Assembly: GCF_001659685.2 (NCBI RefSeq) | Contig: NZ_LXYE02000004.1 | Span: 1 to 64,000 of the forward strand | Length of the DNA: 64,000 nt | Origin: Labilibacter marinus | Lineage (GTDB): Bacteria; Bacteroidota; Bacteroidia; Bacteroidales; Marinilabiliaceae | Direction: 5' to 3' | In this document: piece by piece, positions 9,287 to 18,359 of the stretch | Layout: the number at the start of each line of letters is the position of its first letter | Position numbering within the stretch: the first letter of the stretch is position 1 | Notes under the pieces: model-generated | What the model was told of the DNA's origin: nothing | Database searches by the model: none | What the model saw: only the letters and a program-made list of their open reading frames with translations | Made by a program: the position numbers and the translations under genes

Positions 9287-10261
9287 ATGGCAAAAAGTAA
9301 ATATATATACGATCCTGAATCATTAACTTATATTCAAGTTGAGATTACATTTAAAGATAGAGCAAAGAAATTATTGCCATATGTCCTAGCGAGTGCCGCT
9401 TTTGGAGTATCTGCTTATTTTGCAATGGCTTTCGGAGGATTTGGAACACCAAAAGAAAAGATTCAAGCGCAACAAATTGATAATATGAAAGTCCATCAAG
9501 AACTTTTGGACGAAAGAATTAATGATGTTAATGAGACATTGAATTTATTGGTTTCGTTGGACGATAGCTTGTATAGGAGCATGTTAGGAGAACCTGTGCT
9601 AGGTGAGGATATTAGGATAGCGGGTACAGGGGGTACAGATAAATACGAAGATTTAGTAGGAGCTGAAGATTCTAAAGAAATTTTAGAGGCCTATAAAAAG
9701 TTAGATGGACTTGTAGCTAAAATGAATGTTCAACAAGGTTCGTATAAGGAGTTATTTAAAAAGAGCATTGTAAATAAAGATAGGCTTCAACACATGCCTG
9801 CTATTATACCTGTAGCCAACTGGGATTTAAAAAGAATTGGTTCAGGTTTTTCACCAAGAAGATTTCATCCAATCCTAAAGAAATGGCGTCAGCATGAAGG
9901 AATTGATTTTATTGCGCGTACTGGTACAGATGTTTATGCATCTGCTGATGGTAAAGTAAAGTCGGTTCGTTATTCAGATAGTTTTGGAAAAATGATTGAA
10001 ATAGATCATGGCTTTGGTATCACCACTTTGTATGCTCACTTAAGCAAGCAAGATGTAAGAAGAGGTGATGAAGTTAAAAGAGGAGTAGTAATAGGTCATG
10101 TTGGAAATACTGGTTTATCAGCGGGAGCACACTTGCATTATGAAGTACATGTTAATGGAGTAGAAGTTGATCCTGTTAAGTATTTTTTTAGTGATCTAAC
10201 ATCAGAGGAATACAAGGCTGTTGTTGCTCAAGCACAAAGTGTAAAGGTTACAATGGAATAA
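9287..10261 (+). CDS. Membrane-anchored M23 family murein metallopeptidase
   Basis: A 324-residue protein with one transmembrane segment at about residues 30-50 (LPYVLASAAFGVSAYFAMAF). A helical, likely coiled-coil stretch follows, then a C-terminal LytM/M23 domain. The zinc site is complete: H-x-x-x-D in QHEGIDF, and the HLH of GAHLHYEVH, with the supporting YAHLS strand. Such enzymes cut peptide cross-links in peptidoglycan; with this topology the active site faces the periplasm. It is followed by its own terminator. The start ATG has no good Shine-Dalgarno sequence, as is usual here. Confidence 0.92.
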   Translation: MAKSKYIYDPESLTYIQVEITFKDRAKKLLPYVLASAAFGVSAYFAMAFGGFGTPKEKIQAQQIDNMKVHQELLDERINDVNETLNLLVSLDDSLYRSMLGEPVLGEDIRIAGTGGTDKYEDLVGAEDSKEILEAYKKLDGLVAKMNVQQGSYKELFKKSIVNKDRLQHMPAIIPVANWDLKRIGSGFSPRRFHPILKKWRQHEGIDFIARTGTDVYASADGKVKSVRYSDSFGKMIEIDHGFGITTLYAHLSKQDVRRGDEVKRGVVIGHVGNTGLSAGAHLHYEVHVNGVEVDPVKYFFSDLTSEEYKAVVAQAQSVKVTME

Positions 10262-10289
10262 ATGATAGTTTTTAAAATAAAGATAGAAA

Positions 10290-10320
10290 GAGGAATCCAA
10301 ATGGATTCCTCTTTTTTTTT
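10290..10320 (+). terminator. Terminator after the M23 peptidase gene
   Basis: GAGGAATCC and GGATTCCTC form a perfect 9-bp stem around AAAT, followed by nine T. This is a strong intrinsic terminator for the plus-strand gene. Confidence 0.95.
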
Positions 10321-10376
10321 ATGCTTACTCAAAGTAGTATTTGTAACTGAATTATAGCTAGCGAAAGAATGGAGAA

Positions 10377-13300
10377 TTATTTTCTTACTAGAGCGACCTC
10401 CGAGCTTAATCCATCTTTACATTCAAATTCAATGATGGTTTGTTTGGTGCTTTTTGAGATAATTTGAGCATACTTTTGATTAGCAGTTTCCATGGGGATT
10501 GGTTGTTCTTTGATATCCCATTTTCCTTTTAATGTTATTTGAACCTTATTGGAACGACTTGGCCAAAAGAACCATTCTCGTTCGTAAATAGAAAGTTCGC
10601 AGCGAGTTCCATCAGGTAGTAAATCATCCTGACCGTCATATATATTTAAATCGGGGTCAGCTACAGACAATAAGGCATAGTTCTCTACTTCCTTAAGGAT
10701 AAATGTGGACTGTTTGTTTACCTTTTGCACAGTACCCTTTTTAAAGCTGGAACCTATAGCATTATAAACTGCATAAGCAGTTGCGCTCTCTTCGTTTAGT
10801 TTCACCACATGAGCTATCTTATCTTGTTGAACGACTTCAAAGGGCTTGTTTTTGCCTTGCATCTGTTTAGCGAAAGACTCCATTTTTTCTTCGTTGGCTT
10901 GTGCTATTAAAATGTAATTGTACGAACCATCAGTAGGTCGTTGTCCATGGTTGATATAAGCTGTCGCAAAGTTGCCAGTTACTTCCTTCTTATTGTTCCA
11001 ATCAGGGTTCTTCTGCTCGTTGCGGTAAAGAGTAAAGGAGCTATTAGAACCAATATCATTGATGTAGAAGCCAGTATCTCTATGGTCAATTATCCAAATA
11101 GGAGAATCAACTGAACTTTCTTTATGATATGGAAATTGGCTCACCTTTCCATTGAAGCTTGAGTGTGTAGGTAAATTAGGCTTATCTAAATGACTTTGGA
11201 AAAGCGTTGTCTCAACATGGTAGTTTAAGTCACTTTGAATATCTGAACCTAAACAAAGTACCTTATCACCCACGAAAAAATAAGTCTTTTTGCCTGTAAA
11301 ACCTTGTAGCTTAAATTTATCGTGCCCCTTAAACTGAAAAGCATAAATGCCACAACTATATGAGGTTGAAACACCTCCAGAAAACGCTTGGTCGCTAAAT
11401 AGATATTCTCCAGCTTCATCTCTTACTTGGCCTGGGTCGGTTATCATTTCTGCGTAGGGGAGTTGAACAGAAGTTACGCCTGGCCAGCGATGCCAATCGA
11501 AGCCTGAATACCATTTTTTATTTGATGGAGTAGCACTATCTATACTTTTAGGATATGAAACATCAAGATAACCGTTGGCCACAAATAAAGGAAAGGCTAA
11601 AAACGACTTACCCCAACTCTCGAATGGATACACGTATTTACTATGCGCTCTTACGCTGATGAGGTAATCATTTTGCATTCGGTTAATTCCGACACAAGTA
11701 TAAGGGAATATCTTGCATTGGGTATAATCGTACTTTTGGGTTTCAATACCTTTTTTATCTAACTTACTTTGCCAGAAAGCATGGTCTTCATCATCTTTAT
11801 TATATTTAGATCGTAAATCTTGAAATAATGCAGCCATTTCTTGGTCAAACTTTTTCGAACTCAAGGCCATCATCGCAGGAATAGTATAATACATGCTAGG
11901 CAATTCATAGGTGTCAAATCGGATGTTAGCAAACGCTTTAGGTGCAATAACTTTATTGGTAAACATCTGGTATATATAGGATTCAACTACCTTTTTTAGT
12001 CTTTGGTAAGAATCGGTTGTGGCAGCATACTCGGTGCCCGAGAGCATATACATGGTAGCTGCTGCACCACCTATGGCTCTTCCTCCATAACCGAAAGCGT
12101 GACCAGCATGATGAAATACGGTACCATCTGGTTTAAATGTTTCATCCAAGGCATTGGCATATCCTGTAATTATATTAGAATAATAGGACGAGAAATGTCG
12201 AATGTCGCGTTCCTTTTCTCGAGAATCATCTTGCATTAAAATGCTGAGTAAGCGAGGTTTTAATATACCTTGTATTTCGTCGGCATTACCTGCTACTCGA
12301 TTTTTATGACCATATACCAATTCTTCGTTATATACCATGTTAACGGCATAAAACCAACGGCAAATTTCTATAGCCTTGCTCAGTCTGTCATGCTTCTTTA
12401 ATACATCGCGCATAATATACATGGCAGGCCCATATTCTCTAATGTTATATGAATAATGATGCAGCCAACCTAAACCCGCTCCGGCATCAAAGCCTTGGTC
12501 TACTCCATAGTCAAAAAGTTGAATAAACATATCTTCCAACTCTTTTTTTACGGATTCATCTTGTGTGTAGTAATGCAGGTTAGAAATATCTCGTAAGAGG
12601 TAATTGAAATCATGACGCCACCTTTTCATACCTTCAAACTTCTTTTTTTTAGTGAGTTTCAATTCAGCAAAGTGATCGTTCATTATGTGGGTATACATAA
12701 GTGGTCTCCCATATATACTATCTCCATCATTAGTAATTTCAAATTTATTGAAGGTGTCTTTTATTTTAGCGAGCTTTTCGTCCTTGTTTTTGCCGGCTAA
12801 ATGCTTAGGCCAATAAATATCTTTTACATGTTCCTCTATGATTCTAAAATCTTTCAGAATATCATTGCTCATCGGCACCAACGAAAAACTAGGTGTCATT
12901 TTGCTATACTCTAAAAGTAAGTGAGGATACTGTGCTACCAGACGTGGATGCTGGTCGATATTGGGTAACTGTGGATTTGGACCGACAGTCCGTGGGTTCA
13001 TGGTAACAGATGTACCTAACATATCTAAAAAGAAAATGCCAGAACCAGTAGTTGGAGCATTGAAGGTCACGCGAGTCATATCTTCGCGAGGAACACCGCG
13101 CATATCGCCTCTATCATAACCAATAGCTATGCTGCGCCATCCTTTAAAATTAAGATTGAAATCAAACTCGCAATCTACTATATCTCCTCTGCCAAATTGA
13201 ATGCGCATACGTTGTTGGCTGGCTTTTAAATTATATACCCATGCAAAGAATCCTCTGGGAGGTTCTAACACTGGGTTAGTTTCGGAGCCACCATGACTAT

Positions 13301-13652
13301 CTATTATACCCATATTATCTTTAGATATAATACCTTGTTTATGGTAACCAATGGGTGTGTCAAAAATAAGTTGGTCATTTCCTTGCCAGAGCCATCTTAA
13401 CGATTGTTCTCCATGTTTCATGCGTTTGGTGTCAATACTTATGCTCCTGCCTGTTGAGCTTAGTCCTTTAGGTATACCATCCTCAAAACTTTCTAAAACA
13501 TGAGCTGGATGTTTTGAGGCTTCGGTATTGTTCTGGGCTTTTATACTAGGGAGAAAAATTACTACTGCTATAACAAATAGGTAGGCTCTTATTGGTGTAT
13601 AAACACATAAAGGTTTCTTTAATATAGCTTGTTGGTATTTGTGGCGATACAT
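10377..13652 (-). CDS. Polysaccharide lyase family 8, chondroitin sulfate ABC lyase-like
   Basis: A 1091-residue secreted protein. After a long N-terminal signal region (hydrophobic AYLFVIAVVIFL, cleavage near IKAQ) there is an N-terminal jelly-roll domain (HVLESFEDGIPKGLS to about residue 230). An alpha/alpha toroid and C-terminal beta-sandwich domains follow, in the order known for chondroitinase ABC. The catalytic His and Tyr region reads FHHAGHAFGYGG near residues 513-523. The C-terminal sandwich carries RPTDGSYNY, a signature shared with the Proteus enzyme. Family members cleave uronic-acid-containing glycosaminoglycans by beta-elimination in the periplasm or at the surface. No unsaturated glucuronyl hydrolase (GH88) is nearby, so the true substrate may differ from chondroitin. 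It is transcribed away from the sulfatase-rich genes. Confidence 0.9.
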   Translation of the reverse strand: MYRHKYQQAILKKPLCVYTPIRAYLFVIAVVIFLPSIKAQNNTEASKHPAHVLESFEDGIPKGLSSTGRSISIDTKRMKHGEQSLRWLWQGNDQLIFDTPIGYHKQGIISKDNMGIIDSHGGSETNPVLEPPRGFFAWVYNLKASQQRMRIQFGRGDIVDCEFDFNLNFKGWRSIAIGYDRGDMRGVPREDMTRVTFNAPTTGSGIFFLDMLGTSVTMNPRTVGPNPQLPNIDQHPRLVAQYPHLLLEYSKMTPSFSLVPMSNDILKDFRIIEEHVKDIYWPKHLAGKNKDEKLAKIKDTFNKFEITNDGDSIYGRPLMYTHIMNDHFAELKLTKKKKFEGMKRWRHDFNYLLRDISNLHYYTQDESVKKELEDMFIQLFDYGVDQGFDAGAGLGWLHHYSYNIREYGPAMYIMRDVLKKHDRLSKAIEICRWFYAVNMVYNEELVYGHKNRVAGNADEIQGILKPRLLSILMQDDSREKERDIRHFSSYYSNIITGYANALDETFKPDGTVFHHAGHAFGYGGRAIGGAAATMYMLSGTEYAATTDSYQRLKKVVESYIYQMFTNKVIAPKAFANIRFDTYELPSMYYTIPAMMALSSKKFDQEMAALFQDLRSKYNKDDEDHAFWQSKLDKKGIETQKYDYTQCKIFPYTCVGINRMQNDYLISVRAHSKYVYPFESWGKSFLAFPLFVANGYLDVSYPKSIDSATPSNKKWYSGFDWHRWPGVTSVQLPYAEMITDPGQVRDEAGEYLFSDQAFSGGVSTSYSCGIYAFQFKGHDKFKLQGFTGKKTYFFVGDKVLCLGSDIQSDLNYHVETTLFQSHLDKPNLPTHSSFNGKVSQFPYHKESSVDSPIWIIDHRDTGFYINDIGSNSSFTLYRNEQKNPDWNNKKEVTGNFATAYINHGQRPTDGSYNYILIAQANEEKMESFAKQMQGKNKPFEVVQQDKIAHVVKLNEESATAYAVYNAIGSSFKKGTVQKVNKQSTFILKEVENYALLSVADPDLNIYDGQDDLLPDGTRCELSIYEREWFFWPSRSNKVQITLKGKWDIKEQPIPMETANQKYAQIISKSTKQTIIEFECKDGLSSEVALVRK

Positions 13653-13710
13653 GTTTTTGCTCTTTTAATTATATCTAATTTTCTACATCTAAGATATACC
13701 AAATAATAAA

Positions 13711-13841
13711 GTGCAAAGGGTAAAAAAGTACGTATTAGTGGTACCAAAGTGCAATACCTTACTTTTTAGGGTTTGATTATTAGGTAATCATTTTTGCACT
13801 ACGTGCAAAAATGAAAATGGACAGGAGGATTTTTAAAAATC
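13711..13841. promoter_or_regulatory. Possible operator array upstream of the PL8 gene
   Basis: Within a 485-base gap between the PL8 gene and the small-gene cluster, the hexamer GTGCAA occurs at 13711-13716 and 13749-13754. It also occurs as both arms of a perfect 12-bp inverted repeat with a 3-base centre (13788-13814, TCATTTTTGCAC/GTGCAAAAATGA). Downstream lie a 14-bp palindrome GATTTTTAAAAATC (13828-13841) and two copies each of AAAAATGAAAATG (13807, 13851) and CAGGAGGA (13822, 13844). The arrangement resembles repeated half-sites for a dimeric regulator. No regulator gene lies beside it. Confidence 0.4.
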
Positions 13842-14049
13842 ATCAGGAGGAAAAATGAAAATGCACCTGACGATTTTAGAGGGTGAAATTATTATCTATA
13901 TATCAGTTAGTTATAAGGGTGAGGAGAAAGTGCTATTTTATAGAAAAAAAGGATTGATTTAAATTTAGTAAGGCTGCTCTAAAAAAAGAGGCTAACGAAC
14001 TTTTAAGGAAAACATAGCGACTGCTATATAATACCTATACTTATACTAT

Positions 14050-14111
14050 ATGCTGTCAATAGTAGTAACTATATACCATCAATAGTTACTACTATTAATG
14101 GTTTATAGCAT
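14050..14111. repeat. Long perfect inverted repeat
   Basis: AATAGTAGTAACTAT (14058-14072) and ATAGTTACTACTATT (14082-14096) are exact 15-base complements around 9 bases. A second outer pair is ATGCT (14050) with AGCAT (14107). No T-run follows on either strand close to the stem, so it is not an ordinary terminator. It sits just beyond the 3' end of the small minus-strand gene at 14138. Confidence 0.7.
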
Positions 14112-14137
14112 GAGTAAATTAAAGACATCAATAAACC

Positions 14138-14383
14138 TTAACCGTTAGATTGCCTTTTCCAACTAAGATCGCAGGCTTCGTTTAAAATCTCAAAAATAGC
14201 TTCATCACTCAGGTCGGTCTGTTTTTGCAGTTGACCGCTAAAGTTATCTGCATACATATTCATATAGCTAAAATCACCACCTGAATTAAGAAGTTCGGCC
14301 GCGTAGGGGCTAAATAAATTGACTAGTATATCAATGATCTCTTCCCTTGTGGATTGTTTATTAATTGTAATTATTTCGTCCAT
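14138..14383 (-). CDS. Small conserved-looking hypothetical protein
   Basis: An 81-residue acidic, soluble protein with no signal peptide or transmembrane segment. The first half reads like a short helix-turn-helix pair (STREEIIDILVNLFSPYAAELL), and the C-terminal half is helical (LSDEAIFEILNEACDL). I do not recognise a family. It follows the cupin gene by 15 bases on the same strand, so the two are likely cotranscribed. An ATG start and codon use like the neighbours support it as real. Confidence 0.55.
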   Translation of the reverse strand: MDEIITINKQSTREEIIDILVNLFSPYAAELLNSGGDFSYMNMYADNFSGQLQKQTDLSDEAIFEILNEACDLSWKRQSNG

Positions 14384-14398
14384 TAAATTATAATTGTT

Positions 14399-14737
14399 TT
14401 ATCTCACTACGCTAAATACCCTATTCACGGTATCCTTTTTAGCTAGTGTTAATCGTACTATACTATCCTCAATCGCTTTTAAGTCGTGCGGTACTTTTGC
14501 ATCTAAAGTCAGCATGTCACCTTTAACTACTCGATGAATTTTACCTTCAACACCAAAATCGATAGTACCTTCAAATATTTCAACAACGATAGCGCCTGGT
14601 GCTGTATGTTCTTTCATTATCTGACCAGCCTTAAAAATAATACGTATTTCCTTACTGAAAGGGGTTTCTAACAAAGGCTGAATATTAGGCTTATCCTCTT
14701 TATATACTATTGCGTTTGTTAATGAAGCTGTTTTCAT
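14399..14737 (-). CDS. Small cupin-domain protein
   Basis: A 112-residue protein that fits a single cupin barrel. The motif 1 region reads GQIMKEHTAPGAIVVEIFEG, and the motif 2 region reads GDMLTLDAKVPHDLKAIE with a retained His. The first motif has only one His (EHTAP) where classic cupins have two, so metal binding may be altered. Small cupins of this type often act as sensors or accessory proteins in stress or nitrogen metabolism; nothing nearby fixes the role. It appears to form an operon with the downstream 81-residue gene. Confidence 0.75.
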   Translation of the reverse strand: MKTASLTNAIVYKEDKPNIQPLLETPFSKEIRIIFKAGQIMKEHTAPGAIVVEIFEGTIDFGVEGKIHRVVKGDMLTLDAKVPHDLKAIEDSIVRLTLAKKDTVNRVFSVVR

Positions 14738-14848
14738 GGTTTACTTTTTTGTGTTTGTATCGTAAAGCATTAAAACAATACATGGCTATAATAGTTTCGA
14801 ATTAACACAAGCCAGAGGGTTGAAGCTTATCATTATTTCAAAGAGGAT

Positions 14849-15139
14849 TTACAAACTGACTTCATAAGCACCATCAAAAAAGCACTTGTGTTCTACATTA
14901 AAAGTTCCTTTAAAATGACCTCTGCATGGTGTTTTATCCTCATTATCTATGCAACATGTAAAGTCTGCAATTACTTCTACTTTACCATCCAATTCATCAC
15001 TATGGTAAATATTTGTGCCATAAATATTATTTAACGGAGAGTTGAATAGCTCACAATTGAGTTCAACGCTATAGGGTATAATCTGTTCTTGCAAAGCATC
15101 GTGAATGATGTTTTTAATATCAAACTCTATGTATTCCAT
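14849..15139 (-). CDS. Hypothetical protein, 96 residues
   Basis: A soluble protein without a signal peptide, composed largely of predicted beta strands (GKVEVIADFTCCIDNED, CRGHFKGTFNVEHKCFFDG). It has five cysteines, including a CC pair. No family was recognised. It lies 111 bases upstream of the cupin gene on the same strand and may share its transcript. ATG start, no Shine-Dalgarno. It could be a small beta-barrel binding protein, but there is no direct support. Confidence 0.5.
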   Translation of the reverse strand: MEYIEFDIKNIIHDALQEQIIPYSVELNCELFNSPLNNIYGTNIYHSDELDGKVEVIADFTCCIDNEDKTPCRGHFKGTFNVEHKCFFDGAYEVSL

Positions 15140-15230
15140 GTAAATTTTGTGTTTTGCGCAAAGATATAGTTTTAACTCAGATAATCCATTCTCAGAGTTT
15201 GATATAGGGCAATTGCATTAACATTTTAAA

Positions 15231-15301
15231 ACCACCTCCCCACTCATTCTTCGCGGAGTTATCCTCTTAAATTTTAGGAGTGGTGCCGAAGGCGAGGTGG
15301 T
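15231..15301. repeat. REP-like palindromic intergenic element
   Basis: A 71-bp unit bounded by ACCACCTC and GAGGTGGT. Inside, CCACTC pairs with GAGTGG, and TCCT/AGGA flank a TTAAATTTT centre. It is more GC-rich than its surroundings. Such compact nested palindromes resemble REP/BIME-type elements dispersed between genes, often mobilised by RAYT transposases. Only this copy is in the window and no RAYT gene is present. Confidence 0.5.
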
Positions 15302-15652
15302 ATATTAGATATTTGTCTAAATGCGTTTACTGTGGGTTGCTATAAGTACCGTGCAATTATCGAACGCTGAATAAACCATTTAATACATTATAGGAAATAC
15401 AAAAAAAATAGCCCATTCTATTTACCCCTTATTCTAAAATGCATTATATCCCGTTCCAATTTTTTGTCTAGTTTTTGAAATTAAATAAAGTGAAATGTTT
15501 AGTTATAGTATATCCAACTTATGGTAAACCCATCTAGTAATTATTCATCTTTAAATAAAATTTCAAATAATAGTTAAATCTATGCATTTGAGGCAAGAGA
15601 GGAAGAATTATTTGGCAAGTCTCGCATGTTATTATGAATAAAATTTGAACAC
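15302..15652 (+). other. Leader region of the BNR gene; nothing else recognised
   Basis: About 350 AT-rich bases without coding sequence. Just before the BNR gene there is TAAAATTTG, close to but one base longer than the -7 consensus. No convincing -33 element or RNA structure was seen. Confidence 0.4.
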
Positions 15653-18241
15653 ATGAATTTAAAAAAGGGATTACTAGCATTATGTCTTTTAGTAGCTATT
15701 AATGCAAATAGTCAGAAAGCAAAGCAAATCAATAAAGAAGCTTTCTTTAAAGAAATAAAAACGAAGCGAGTAGAGTCGGATAAATCGATTGAATGGAAGA
15801 ATTTTGGGCCAGGGATGTCAGGTTATAATGAGGAGTTCTGGTGTCATCCTACCGATGTAAACGTTATGTTTATGGGACCAGATATGCATGTTTCGTATGG
15901 TACGTGGGATAATGGCAAATCATGGCATACGATAAAGGATTATGATGGAGATGGCAAGTGCATGGAGCGTGTGCTTGATATCGTTTTCTCACGTCAAAAT
16001 CCTGATTTTGGTTTAGCGCTTGAGCGTAGAGGAAAGATATTTAAAACGACGGATAGAGGTAGAACTTGGGACTTAATATATACAATTCCTAGAGACACAA
16101 AGTCAAGTTACAATGCACATACTAAGATGGCTATTCATCCTAATGATGATGATATTTGGTTTGTAGGAGCAGGTGATTTCTGGAATGTAAAAAGCAATCA
16201 TCGTTCTCAGGAATTGATACATGGAAAAAAGCATAGTAGAGCAAGTTATGGTTATGTGTTAAAAACATCTGACCACGGTAAAACCTGGAAAAAAGTAGCC
16301 ACTGATATATCTGAGGATTTAGATGTAGCGCGTATTGTGATTAATCCAGCTAAGCCAAGTCAAATGTATATAGCCACTAGTCATGGTTTTTTTGTAAGTA
16401 ACGATACTGGTGATACTTGGAGTGAAAGCGGAAAAGGCTTACCGAATAATCTTCCTCGAGATTTAACATCATATTATAATGCTAAAACAAAAGAGTTTGT
16501 TTTGTATTTAGTAGAACAAACTGTTTATGAGGCAAATGGTAAGAGCATAAATACAAAAGGTGGTGTTTATAAAAGTACTAACGGTGGAAAGAATTGGGAG
16601 AGTATTACAGGTAATCTGGGTGTTGATTTTAATCAGATAAACGATACCTATCATCGTAGCAACTACTACAAAGTATTGAGCTATTGGTTTGGCGTAAATT
16701 CTAAAAAGGTATACCCTGAGTTTCCTGAAAATACTTATTCTATTTTTAATAGGATAGTGGTAAACCCTTTAAATAAAGATGAGATATACTTGGTAGCTAA
16801 CCAACGTCATGATAAGAGTTTTGGACCCGGTGATGCATGGAAAACAGAGGATGGTGGTAAAAACTGGAAAATTTGTGCACGAGCAGGAACCTATTGGAAT
16901 CAGCAAAAAGATAAAGAATATTGGGCAAGCAAAGGTATTGAAACAGGGGCCAATGTAGAGTTTGCGCATGTGGGAATTGCCAATGCGGAACTGAATGAAG
17001 TTAGATTCGGTAATAGAATGTTGGCTATTAATGCTGAAGGTGAAGCTTTTATTGGTGTGCAGCAACAAACACAACGTACCAGTGATGGCGGTAAAACATG
17101 GAAGCAGGTTGATGATTACGAAACAGCTCCAGGGAGTAATGCTTGGGTAGGCCGCGGAGATAGTAACCTTCCTGGTCGTTTTATGTTATTGGAGACAGGG
17201 AAAAAGGACAGATTTTTACTTTGTAGTGGAGAGCATGGCTTATGGGAAACAGCGCCTTTAGGTAACTATCCTGACAAAGATGCTGTGGCAGTAAAACAAA
17301 TTGAAGGCCAGGTAAACGACCATAGCGGAAATCATGGTCTGCATTCAGCCTCAACAGTTGCAGTTCATCCAAACGACCCAAATATTATTTATACCATTGG
17401 TTGGAGACAAGAGCATCGTGGTAAAATGCGTCGTTCTGTGGATGGAGGTAAAACTTGGGAGAATATATCTACAATTTTTGAAGGCAATAATCCATCTTTT
17501 AGAGGTATTGCACCGCAATATTCGTTAATGGTGGACCCAAAGAATCCCGATAACATGTACTTCTGTGCTATTCGTCATACCATTCAGGAAGTGGGAGCAT
17601 CTCCGAAGGAAAGTGTGATGAAAAAAGGTAAGTATGGTGTTTACCGTTCTAATGATGGTGGTTTTAATTGGACATTGAGCAATGAAGGATTGCCTGAGTT
17701 ATGTAGTGTTCGTCGCTTAACCATGGACCCGAAAAATCCTAAAGTGATTTATGCTTCAGTGAACCAGCGTAACAAACATCATAAAGGAGGATTGTATAAA
17801 TCAGTAGATGGTGCGTTAAATTGGGAAAAGGTAATAATTCCTGCACAAATAGCCTCAGTAAATAACTTGACTATAGATAGAAATACACATGCGATGTATA
17901 TGTCAACGGGTTCCTCTTTTGGAGCTTATGAAGCAGGTGGAGTATGGAAAAGTAGGGATGATGGAAAAAGCTGGAAGAAGTTTTTTAAAGCTCCTTATGT
18001 GTGGCAAGCGGAGGTTTCTCCTATTAATTCAGATATCGTAACTATTATTGTTCCTTATCAAAAGGATTTTAAAAATCCTGGTTTATACTTAACGCATGAT
18101 GGGGGAAAATCATGGATGAAAATTAATAAAGGTATTGGTCAGCCAGATAAGATGACTGATTTTAAACCTGATCCATATAATGAAAACTTCCTTTGGTGTG
18201 CAGCATGGGGAAGTGGTTGGTTTAAGGCAACTATTAAATAG
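15653..18241 (+). CDS. Secreted BNR/Asp-box beta-propeller protein (sialidase or VPS10-like fold)
   Basis: An 862-residue protein with a signal peptide (KKGLLALCLLVAINANSQ). At least eleven Asp-box motifs are spread over the whole length, for example TTDRGRTW, TSDHGKTW, STNGGKNW, TEDGGKNW, SVDGGKTW, SNDGGFNW and SRDDGKSW. This indicates two successive beta-propellers. The fold is that of sialidases and sortilin-like proteins. The catalytic Arg triad and Tyr/Glu of true sialidases could not be located, so the activity is undefined. It begins a run of plus-strand genes for sulfated polysaccharide degradation. It may bind or cut the substrate, or handle substrate-derived glycoproteins; this is inference. 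Confidence 0.85.
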   Translation: MNLKKGLLALCLLVAINANSQKAKQINKEAFFKEIKTKRVESDKSIEWKNFGPGMSGYNEEFWCHPTDVNVMFMGPDMHVSYGTWDNGKSWHTIKDYDGDGKCMERVLDIVFSRQNPDFGLALERRGKIFKTTDRGRTWDLIYTIPRDTKSSYNAHTKMAIHPNDDDIWFVGAGDFWNVKSNHRSQELIHGKKHSRASYGYVLKTSDHGKTWKKVATDISEDLDVARIVINPAKPSQMYIATSHGFFVSNDTGDTWSESGKGLPNNLPRDLTSYYNAKTKEFVLYLVEQTVYEANGKSINTKGGVYKSTNGGKNWESITGNLGVDFNQINDTYHRSNYYKVLSYWFGVNSKKVYPEFPENTYSIFNRIVVNPLNKDEIYLVANQRHDKSFGPGDAWKTEDGGKNWKICARAGTYWNQQKDKEYWASKGIETGANVEFAHVGIANAELNEVRFGNRMLAINAEGEAFIGVQQQTQRTSDGGKTWKQVDDYETAPGSNAWVGRGDSNLPGRFMLLETGKKDRFLLCSGEHGLWETAPLGNYPDKDAVAVKQIEGQVNDHSGNHGLHSASTVAVHPNDPNIIYTIGWRQEHRGKMRRSVDGGKTWENISTIFEGNNPSFRGIAPQYSLMVDPKNPDNMYFCAIRHTIQEVGASPKESVMKKGKYGVYRSNDGGFNWTLSNEGLPELCSVRRLTMDPKNPKVIYASVNQRNKHHKGGLYKSVDGALNWEKVIIPAQIASVNNLTIDRNTHAMYMSTGSSFGAYEAGGVWKSRDDGKSWKKFFKAPYVWQAEVSPINSDIVTIIVPYQKDFKNPGLYLTHDGGKSWMKINKGIGQPDKMTDFKPDPYNENFLWCAAWGSGWFKATIK

Positions 18242-18297
18242 GGTAAACGGAATAAGGAGTAGGCGGAATGCTTCAAAGATGGCAATTAGATAACCTA

Positions 18298-18331
<34 letters not shown>

Positions 18332-18359
18332 TGCGCCTATATCTATAATAATTTAAAGT

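Noticed and set aside
13801-13880. CRISPR-like repeats from the paired 13-bp and 8-bp direct repeats
   Set aside because: There are only two copies each, of different lengths and without regular spacers; they fit a regulatory region better.
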